Below, in pieces: positions 56,882-64,000 of a DNA stretch of 64,000 nucleotides (its first letter is position 1; each line of letters begins with the position of its first letter). The notes beneath the pieces were generated by a model, which was not told where the DNA came from, did no database searches, and was given only the letters and a program-made list of their open reading frames with translations. This DNA comes from Eremomyces bilateralis CBS 781.70 (lineage: Eukaryota > Ascomycota > Dothideomycetes > Eremomycetales > Eremomycetaceae): positions 496,001 to 560,000 of the forward strand of contig NW_022985070.1 of the NCBI RefSeq assembly GCF_010015585.1, given 5' to 3'. Position numbers and translations under genes: made by a program.

Positions 56882-57917
56882 TCATCCGTATCCCATCATC
56901 TCTGCAAACGGTTTCCTCTGCCTCAACTCCTTCTCCAAACTTTCCACACTCCCCAAATGCCTTGCCAACAGCCTCTGTTTCTCGTCTCGCCCTCGCACTG
57001 CACCCTTTTTCACTTCTCTTTCTCGATGTCGTGTCAATTCCTCCTCCAACGCCGACGCATCTCCCAAAGCCATGCTCCATCGCTGCTGCGGCGCCTCCAC
57101 GTCGTTACCCTTATCCCGCCCCGCTCCCCTTCTATGCGCATGTGCTCCCGTGCCAGGTGCGGATTGAGCGGCTTTTACGGCACTCGGATTACTATGCTCA
57201 TCACTCGATTCGGGATTGGTGGTCGGATTAATTTCGTCGAGAAGGTAGAAGTAGAGGAATTCGGCGACGCACTTGCGGACGTGGGGAGATGTCGAACGGG
57301 ATTTGTAGAGGGATGCGGCGGTGGCGAGGCCGTCGGTGCGTTCGAAGGAGCGAGCAGCACGAGGTGAGTATAGGAGAGCGGACATCAAAACCTGAAGGGT
57401 GGTCGATTGGGTCGAAGCGGGGTTTAGAGGGTCGAGTAGATCAAGTAAAAGCTAAGGCGACTGTTAGCGGCTCCGTATGTCGCAGAGGGTTCGGCTTGCG
57501 TACGTTGAGATAGATCTCCTCCTCAAAGATGCTTCGACTAGGTGGATGAAGCAGCAAGCATCCTTGCAGGAGTGTCAACGATGAGAGGATCAACAAGTCC
57601 GTCTCGGCCGATGTTCCCATGCCTAATAACCGCTCAAGGCACGCGACCAGTCGTGTTGCAACATTCCATTCGAAACGCTCTTGAAGGCGGAAGAATGCCC
57701 GAAATGCCGGGTCACCACCTAAACTCACGAGGGACTTCTCGTGTGACGGAGCGTCGGAGGATGTGGGGACTGTCGGTCGTTTGCTTGGTGAGGAGGAGGA
57801 AGAGGGAGAGAGGCAGATTTGCTCGAGGAAGCCTTTGATCTGGCGCAATCCCTTCGATATCTTCTGGGCGTCTTTGGAGGAGATGTAGTTGAAGGCGGTG
57901 GAGAGGAGGGCCTCCAT
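56882..57917 (-). CDS. cdc14: Septation initiation network component Cdc14 (S. pombe type)
   Basis: Exons are 57504-57917 and 56882-57451, giving 327 residues. The N terminus MEALLSTAFNYISSKDAQKISKGLRQIKGFLEQICL is the hallmark of the fungal Cdc14 SIN family (not the Cdc14 phosphatase). The all-helical domain continues with FFRLQERFEWNVATRLVACLERLL and, across the intron, LLLDLLDPLNPASTQSTTLQVLMSALLYSPRAARSFE, VRKCVAEFLYFYLLDE, then a basic, disordered tail. In fission yeast Cdc14 binds the kinase Sid1 and is needed for septum formation; that role is known for the family and inferred here. Donor GTACGC and acceptor CCTTAG fit phase. The name clashes with the Cdc14 phosphatase, which this is not. 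Confidence 0.93.
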
Positions 57918-58230
57918 TCTTGCTATGAGAGAGCGTCTCGAGTATCGGAAATAGTGTCACTATGAATGTGTTGATTAATTCCTGAGATAGTTGTTCAACT
58001 TGTCATTTTGATAGATATGTTCAAGTGGGGACATGATCAATCTGCATTGACTGAACTGCATTAGGTTAATGTGAGAATTCCTTTACAGTTTACTTGATGG
58101 CTTTCTGTTGGCGAAGCCTGTTGCTAGGCAACGCAGATCACAGATGAAGGATGAGCCGATAAGGCATGGAGAGAGTCACGTGCCAAATACATGCCCAGGG
58201 CACGTGAAAATTGGATTATATAATCATTAA

Positions 58231-58270
58231 TCTCATCGAATCTCATCGAATCCCATTGAATCTCTCCGAA
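58231..58270 (+). repeat. Four tandem decamers, TCTCATCGAA type
   Basis: Two exact copies of TCTCATCGAA are followed by the variants TCCCATTGAA and TCTCTCCGAA. The last decamer is also the first part of the longer tandem unit next to it. Confidence 0.85.
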
Positions 58271-58392
58271 TTCAACCCGTTTTTGAGTGAGGGTAGACAT
58301 ATGTCTTACTAAGACATGAAATCACGTGAATGTTAACTTCGATGCTTGAGCGAATCTCACCGAATGCTAACCGTTTTTAGAGAGGGTCAATG
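58261..58392 (+). repeat. Tandem repeat of about 94 bp, second copy split by a mobile element
   Basis: Copy 1 starts at 58261 and copy 2 at 58355. They share a CCGAAT...AACCGTTTTT...GAGGGT core. Copy 2 runs only to 58392 and resumes at 60421 with TATGTCTTACTAAG, which matches copy 1 at 58300-58313, and then TCATGTGA against TCACGTGA. Identity is roughly 75 percent by eye. The interruption coincides exactly with the element and its target duplication, which independently supports the element boundaries. Confidence 0.75.
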
Positions 58393-58500
58393 TTACCTCA
58401 GCAAGCTCAGGCTATTTCTCAGGGGAGTCTAACCTTTTTTGTAAAAGGTCACGTTACTTTAACTACTCCTCTGGTAAATAGCCTGAGGATTCTGTCAATG
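58393..58500 (+). repeat. Left compound inverted end
   Basis: Outer arm 58393-58417 and inner arm 58476-58500 match 60388-60412 and 60298-60322 respectively as exact reverse complements over 25 bp each. Confidence 0.9.
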
Positions 58501-58985
58501 ACGCGCACTGCTCTGCATAAATTTTGTATGTGGTTTGTATGTATCTCTGCGGATTTGACAAAATCACGATCCATTAATAACCACATCAAAACACGTCGTA
58601 TGTACTCCAAAATCTGATCGATTGTGTATTAAAGTATGCTCTATCTTGTAATTGATTTTTTTTTACATGTCCATGCTTGTGTCGGGTGAAAAACGCTAAT
58701 ATGTGATGAACTAGACCACACCGAAATCACCATCCAGCCATCGTTCCGGAACTTACGGTCGAATGAGCCTGGAAAACACCCATTGGATGTCATATAATGC
58801 CTTTCTCGGTCGGTATTCACACGAATATCTATTATTGAACACATTTTGTGTTCATATTTCCCATGCGAAGCAAGGCGAGCGTTCGAAACGGGCGACGAGA
58901 GACTGTGGACATCGCCGGAGATCTCGTCCACGATGCCTATAGCACTACGAGTATGCTAGCTATATAGCGGCTGGTCGAAATTGCA

Positions 58986-59235
58986 AGAGACGTGCCCGAG
59001 GAAGTGCAGAAGGTCATCATCCGAGCAGGCCTAGACCGCCATCTCTACCCATTCGAGCCTCGTTAGAAGCAGATAGATGTTATATGGCATTTAGTATTCA
59101 AGTAGGAGGACCTTCCTCTTGTAGCGAAGATATCTTTTGGTAAAAATGTCATATTCCAGGCAATGCTATTGCTTTGTCGCGGTGGCATCGGCTTCATCCT
59201 TATCCCTTTGGATCGAATTAGACAGGAGTATATGG
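58986..59235 (+). pseudogene. RecQ-like helicase fragment, decayed
   Basis: On the + strand one frame reads LDRHLYPFEPR, then IDVIWHLVFK, EDLPLVAKISFGKNVIFQAM and GGIGFILIPLDRIRQEY, interrupted by in-frame stops. This matches the start of a superfamily-2 RecQ-like helicase domain: motif 0/I with a degraded Walker A (KISFGKN in place of a K-T-x-F/S-G-K-S type loop) and motif Ia (IPLDRI). The fragment is far too short to be functional. Similar RecQ-like helicases are dispersed in fungal genomes, some near telomeres. Stops of the TAG type within it fit C-to-T decay. Confidence 0.6.
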
Positions 59236-59299
59236 ACGGACCGTCCCCTAGTTATAATCGGTCGACGTCTATACTAAGAGGCGATAAGGATGCCTTTGT

Positions 59300-59563
59300 T
59301 TATTCTGCCACGGTTTCGAGATATCTGTGGGCCCTCTTGTAGCCTTTATAAACCCCAAGCTGGTGAAGAATATCGAGGACACGCCGTTTCACACCATTTG
59401 AATGCAGAAAGGCGTCAAATACGCGGGGAAACCTATTGCTCCCTTCCGACCCCCGAGAATAGCAGAGAATTAACGTGACTATCGCAATCCTGTGGTTAAA
59501 CTTAACAGGATCCCGTGGTAGTCGATCTTTTCTCATCTTAGGTGTCATAAGACTATTAAGCAA
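59300..59563 (-). pseudogene. Decayed coding relic inside the 2-kb element, family unknown
   Basis: This - strand frame of 87 codons has protein-like composition (KMRKDRLPRDPVKFNHRIAI, then YSRGSEGSNRFPRVFDAFLH and GVKRRVLDILHQLGVYKGY). The same frame continues upstream to about 59700 with stops. The pattern of a helix, a surface-exposed polar loop and 'x-x-LGV/S-x-x-Y' recalls repeat-encoded fungal proteins that accompany transposons, but I cannot name the family. It faces the helicase relic tail to tail. Confidence 0.4.
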
Positions 59564-60297
59564 TCTACATAGAAGAGGAGCACGAGTGCTAACTTGCTCG
59601 TATATCTGCCTAGACAGTATGTCGCCTAGTATACACTCGTAGTCCTCGATTTTCTAACCCTCTAACTGTTTCCCCCTCCCTACGCCGGTAGGTAAAGTCT
59701 TCTCCTAGATGCAGTCGACTTAGTAGGCACTAAACATATCTACGGCTTCTTCTAGTGCCTTCATTTCCTTCCTTAGACCCTTTATAGTGATAGTTCCTGC
59801 CGCACTAGACGCGGGATTCTTATAGTGCGTCTAAGACCTCTGGGCTCTGGCTAACCGTAGACAGCCTCAGCGAGCTATTTGGCTCGCGTGACAGAGCACT
59901 CTCTATAACCACCCAACCCTTAAGTCGTCGCGTAGATGTAGATAAATTCTCAAAATTTAATGCTCTTTTTCTTCATGAATTGACATATCTCATTTATTCT
60001 CTGTGCCTTACTGCGTCTTTGAGACCCTCTTACTTTCTGATGTGGTGCATTAGATGTGTTTGACGCAGCACTATGCTGAGGACTTGGAGCAAGTAGCAAA
60101 GTGGGCGAGTTCAACCGCGCGCTCTGACGACGCTGGTTTCAGGCCGACACGACCCAAAATTCAATCAATTATGGAGAAAAAGCAGGGGAATCGAATGGTT
60201 ATATTTAATTGACGGAGCACAGTGTGGTTGTGGATGAAAATGGAGTTAAAAATGGTCTTCCATTTGGTATGAAAGCTCTCCACACACACCCAAAACC

Positions 60298-60412
60298 CAT
60301 TGACAGAATCCTCAGGCTATTTGTTCGAGGAGTGCATGTGACTTACCGATTAGGTATAGTCCCACTCCGGTGCCTTGGCACGACCACAAATAGCCTGAGC
60401 TTGCTGAGGTAA
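60298..60412 (-). repeat. Right compound inverted end
   Basis: Its inner arm (60298-60322) and outer arm (60388-60412) are exact reverse complements of the left end's arms. The spacer between them differs from the left end's spacer in length and sequence. Confidence 0.9.
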
Positions 60413-60420
60413 GGTCAATG

Positions 60421-61034
60421 TATGTCTTACTAAGAAATGTGATCATGTGATATTCACAAGCTTGTATGAGTTGTACTCCATCTTCACCACAGTCAGCGAG
60501 TGACCAGACGGACATCGTCACATGTGCATGGATCGTTAGTTTACTACCCCGTACCAGGTGGCACTTGAACTTGCTTCTAAACCTGGAGCCTTGCGACTTG
60601 CGACTGGCGCCAGTCCGCCATGACGATAAATCCTCGCTGCCAACCAACTTGACCGATAATCAACTCCTCCGGACTTCTCTGCCTCTTGTATATGCTGCTC
60701 GGTCCATCTTCCATCTCATATCACCAACCTAGTTATTGTTTCCCCGTGCTTCCCGCTGTACCCGTACTGCTGTTATCTATCCTTACCTATCCACATACTC
60801 GGCTGATATCAGATCGGCTGTCAGACCTGCAGGTCCGGCTCGTGATATCCGGGTGACACTGTTCCGTGTAACTTGTAACAGCCGGTCTATCGAAGAGACC
60901 CGCTAACACTCAAGATCCCTCCGTGTCTGTGTTGAGCCTGCCGTCATAGGCCAACACGAACAAAGACTCGTTGATTGCCCACATCACACACCCGAAACCT
61001 CCTTCCCGTACAAAACCCCTCTCGTCTTTCCACG
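60421..61034. other. Intergenic: remainder of tandem repeat and GGPP synthase promoter
   Basis: The first 50 bp continue the split tandem repeat. The rest is the upstream region of the GGPP synthase gene, with a CT-rich leader before the ATG. No gene was recognised. Confidence 0.5.
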
Positions 61035-62448
61035 ATGACCAGCGCTACCACGAGTCCCGAGCCCTTTCGCATCCCCTCCTCCATCCCTCCTCGAACAAGT
61101 TCTCACCGCCCCACCCTTTCCAACGGTCTCTCGCCAGCCTCTCCTCCGCGATCCACAAGCACCCCCAAACCACTCATCTCCGAATCAGACTGGATGAGTT
61201 CGTCACTTCAGGCTAACATAGCCCAAGGGAAAGCACCTGCGTATCCTCCGCAGACCTTCTCCTCATTTCCGTCGAAGACGGCTCAAGTACCCGGAGTCCA
61301 TTTGCAAAAGTCCGCCATGTCGCCGAGCGGTCCAGCAAGCGGCGGGGCAGAGATCGGCGTCCCCCCGAGGAACCCAAGAAGAAACGAAGAGGGGCGAGAT
61401 GAAAGCTCGGGATTGCCTCAGGCGGTATGGAACGATTCGAAGGAGAGCATCCTCTTGGCCCCGTATGAGTACATGTTCGGTCATCCAGGGAAAGACATCC
61501 GGACGCAGTTGATTGCTGCGTTCAATCTATGGTTGGATGTGCCAGAGAAAAGCCTAGAAGTCATCACCAAGGTAGTCGGGATGTTACACACCGCCAGCTT
61601 GCTGTAAGTCAAAATGTCAAGATACGAGGTACACAGGCTCATATTGATGGCATGGAACAGAGTGGACGACGTAGAAGACGCATCCTTATTGCGTCGTGGG
61701 GTACCCGTCGCCCATTCGATATTCGGCACGGCGCAAACGATCAACTCCGCAAACTACATCTACTTTCAAGCTCTCAAGGAACTGTCCGCGCTGAAGTCAC
61801 CGAAAGCCATCGAAATCTTTACGGACGAGCTCCTCAATCTCCACCGTGGGCAAGGCATGGACCTCTTCTGGCGCGACACCCTGACCTGCCCAACCGAAGC
61901 CGATTATTTGGAAATGGTCGGAAACAAGACGGGGGGGCTATTTCGGCTAGCGATCAAACTGATGCAGGCGGAATCCAGCATAGACATGTTCGTCCTTTCC
62001 CCTCGATCCCCGCATAGCATCCAGCTAACTTCCACGTAGTGACTGTACCCCTCTCGTCTCCACCATGGGCACCCTCTTCCAAATCCTCGACGACCACCTC
62101 AACCTCTCCTCCCAATCCTACTCCGTCCGCAAAGGCCACTGCGAAGACCTCACCGAGGGCAAGTTCTCCTTCCCCGTCATCCACGCCATCCGCGCCGACC
62201 CCCGCGACCTGGTGCTCGTCTCCATCCTGCGCCAGAAAACCAACGACGACGAGGTCAAGAAGTTCGCCGTGCGCTACATGGAGGGGAAGGGCAGTTTTCA
62301 GTATACAAGAGAGGTCATGGAGGGGTTGCGGGCGCGCGCGGTCGAGATGGTGGGCGCGTTGGTGGAGAAGGTGGATGGGTTCCGGGGACAGGGACAGCTG
62401 GGTGGGCAAGAGGTCATGGCAATCTTGGCGAGGATGAATGTCGACTGA
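61035..62448 (+). CDS. Geranylgeranyl diphosphate synthase
   Basis: Exons are 61035-61603, 61661-61987 and 62040-62448, giving 434 residues. The first 130 residues are Ser/Pro-rich and likely disordered, a fungal extension. The prenyltransferase domain begins with [21 protein letters not shown]. The first Asp-rich motif [12 protein letters not shown] is formed across the first intron near 191. [10 protein letters not shown] near 262 and the second motif [13 protein letters not shown] follow the second intron. The FARM/SARM layout and length fit type III GGPP synthases. The enzyme extends farnesyl diphosphate with isopentenyl diphosphate for protein geranylgeranylation, ubiquinone and diterpenes. 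With no terpene cyclase nearby, a primary-metabolism role is more likely. Confidence 0.94.
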
Positions 62449-62882
62449 TTCGTTCGATATATTTATTGCTTCGTTTCTATGGATGGGGAACAGCGGGCCT
62501 GGTTGGTTTTTTTGACATTCAGGTCTGCGTTGCATCGGTAGGCGTCCGGTTCGAACTCTGCGGAATCCGCGCCAGGATTTCGCTTGGGAAGAGAGGGGGA
62601 GAAATTGTGCGACGCCAAGGCCTCACTCGGGGTATTTATCCAGAAATATTTTGTAATCTAATTGATAGTAACTTCGAATCACGCAAATACCATGGCAGGC
62701 CATTCATCAGGGGTATCTACGCTCGGGAGAATGGATGCCAAACACCCGCATATATAAGAAACAACTTTGGATTTCGCTTTCATGTCACAGGTCATGCCTA
62801 CCCACGTCCGTCTCTCATGCAAACGCCCAACCCAATGCTAAGTCCCAACCCAAACAAACAAAACGCTCCCATCCGATCCTCC
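62449..62882. other. Intergenic, between convergent genes
   Basis: This 434-bp stretch lies between the stops of the GGPP synthase and mis13 genes. A GGTTCGAA word near 62549 resembles a tRNA B box, but no tRNA fold surrounds it. Confidence 0.5.
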
Positions 62883-64000
62883 TCACCCCCCGCCCCGCTG
62901 CGCCAACAGTCCCGCCAGCGCGCCTAGCACCTCGCCCACATCCTCCTTCCCCCCGGCCGCCGCCCTGCCGTTCCGATCCCGCGCCTCCAAGAACTCCGCC
63001 GCCGTGCCGAGCACGCGGTCGGCCATGCGTTCGGCGGCGAGGCGGTACTGCTCGATGCGGTGGACGCCGTCGGCGAGGGTGTCGATGGAGGGTTCGAGGG
63101 AGTCGAGGAGAGGCTGGAGGCGGGATTCGAGGGCTGCTTTCGCGGTTTGGGGATGCGGTGATGGGGCGCGGGGGGGCTGGTCGTTGGAGGGGGGTGGTTG
63201 GGGGGTAGGTAGTAGAAGGGGTGGGTGGAGGATGGAGTTGAAGATGGTGGATTGTTCCGGGTCGTCGAGGAGGTCGGGGTGGATGGGGGAGGGGGGAGTC
63301 GATGTGGAGGGGTCGAAGGCCGGGATCGGGGGGAGCACGGAGGAAAGGGTTTCCCATGATTTCTTCTCCGCTTGGAGCCTAGCATTACTAGATTAGATGG
63401 ACGTTTCCGGGTGAAGATCGTGGCTAAGCGTTACCTTTCAATATCTTGCTCGAGCTCTTTCAGCTTTTCAACCATCTGAGCATTGCGCGGATTTGGTTTT
63501 TTAACTACTACTGCCGGCGCGATCTCTTCCTATAATATGGTCAGCCGAATAATTCGCCCATCAGCTACACGTCGACCTACCCTACTAAACCAATCCGATA
63601 TTTCCGGATTGTTCGCGAAGTCTTTCAGCAGCTCGGCCTGGATGTGACGTGCTACGCATTCCGTTAGCTCTATTGATTCTGCGCTCCGTTATGATTTCTC
63701 GGGTACTCGGGACTTACCAGCTTCGAGCGCTAGGACAGCGTTGGCATCGCCATTGCCGTTGGGTTTCTCTGGTATAGCTCGTGCTCCACACCACGTCAAA
63801 AGTTGGAGCATCCGTTTTGGCTCTAGGATGTTCTGGTCGATGTGTTTGTAGAACTCGAGGATCTCGACGTCGGCGTGTGGTACAGCTAGATAGAGTTCCA
63901 CGTCAGTATAATCCATTGACGAACAAAGTTGGGTAACCAGCTTTGATCTTTCCTCGACAGACAGGTCGCAGACTTGTCTAGACGCTGGTTCGATGACAGC
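62883..64000 (-). CDS. mis13: Kinetochore protein Mis13/Dsn1 (MIND complex), C-terminal part, 5' end outside the window
   Basis: Visible exons are 63718-64000 (continuing past the edge), 63581-63651, 63435-63529 and 62883-63378. They encode about 314 residues. The conserved Mis13 region has VEERSKLVTQLCSSMDYTDVELYLAVPHADVEI, WCGARAIPEKP, then AELLKDFANNPEISDWFSR. It continues with the Lys-rich linker VVVKKPNPRN, and the coiled coil EKLKELEQDIERLQAEKKSWETL is completed only across the last intron. The C-terminal half is Pro-rich and ends ALAGLLAQRGGG. Mis13/Dsn1 is a subunit of the Mis12/MIND complex, which links centromeric chromatin to the Ndc80 complex. Splice phases all agree. Confidence 0.9.

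Larger units (their letters stand above)
58393..60412. mobile_element. 2,020-bp DNA transposon with compound inverted ends and 8-bp target duplication
   Basis: The ends are exact inverted copies starting TTACCTCAGC. GGTCAATG flanks the element directly on both sides (58385-58392 and 60413-60420). Each end (58393-58500 and 60298-60412) is made of two 25-bp arms that are identical between the ends, separated by a spacer of 58 or 65 bp that differs. Within each end a 12-bp inverted pair (CTCAGGCTATTT and its complement) could fold. The interior has no intact gene but holds coding relics. An 8-bp duplication fits hAT, P-like or KDZ (Zisupton-type) DNA transposons; the TTACC terminus is not typical for hAT. 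I cannot place it in a superfamily with certainty. Confidence 0.85.

Noticed and set aside
62540-62570. tRNA gene suggested by a GGTTCGAA word
   Set aside because: There is no matching A box and no cloverleaf stems around it.

Overview
This window is nuclear DNA of a filamentous ascomycete (Pezizomycotina). I infer a Eurotiomycete relative such as Aspergillus or Penicillium, but no rRNA or species marker is present to prove it. The evidence is the gene style (introns of about 45-100 bp with GTAAGT-like donors and CTAAC-like branch sites, about one gene per 2.9 kb, no operons) and the gene set: a 353-residue FadA-type G-alpha, eisosome protein Eis1, a bZIP-DUF3425 regulator, Cdc14 of the septation network, Mis13/Dsn1, and a nuclear atp9 split by two introns. 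Exon structures were assembled by hand from splice signals and reading-frame phase. Every multi-exon model given closes in phase.

1-16 kb: a partial membrane protein of unknown function, a TBC Rab-GAP, a CX5R phosphatase, eis1, a dienelactone-hydrolase/SnoaL fusion and an F-box protein. 16-31.4 kb: a CSC1/OSCA stress-gated channel, pch2, a bZIP regulator divergent from an alpha/beta hydrolase, acetoacetyl-CoA synthetase and serine palmitoyltransferase LCB2. 31.4-34.0 kb is gene-poor. 34-39.9 kb: a protein with two apparent ABM-like halves, atp9, a CCCH zinc-finger protein and a type II GT8-like glycosyltransferase.

40.3-43.9 kb is a nested transposon island. A 3,389-bp hAT element with perfect 8-bp target duplications (AACGTGAA) lies inside what looks like a roughly 190-bp hAT-type MITE with its own 7-of-8 duplication. 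44.5-48.1 kb is a C2-C2-EF-hand phosphatidylserine decarboxylase. A 4.4-kb stretch without a convincing gene then leads to the intron-containing leader of the G-alpha gene. 55.6-64 kb carries nhp2, cdc14 (SIN), GGPP synthase and a partial mis13, interrupted by a second mobile element.

That second element (58,393-60,412; 2,020 bp) is the most interesting object here. It has a perfect 8-bp target duplication (GGTCAATG) and compound inverted ends, each made of two 25-bp arms identical between the ends around a diverged spacer. It sits in the second copy of a roughly 94-bp tandem repeat. It contains decayed coding relics, one of them resembling a RecQ-like helicase. Sharp ends with a rotten interior suggest a non-autonomous element moved in trans.

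The host genes are mostly housekeeping: membrane lipid synthesis (LCB2, PSD, GGPP synthase, acetoacetyl-CoA synthetase), plasma-membrane organisation (Eis1, CSC1), signalling (G-alpha, phosphatase, Rab-GAP) and chromosome or cell-cycle work (Pch2, Mis13, Cdc14). I see no biosynthetic gene cluster backbone.
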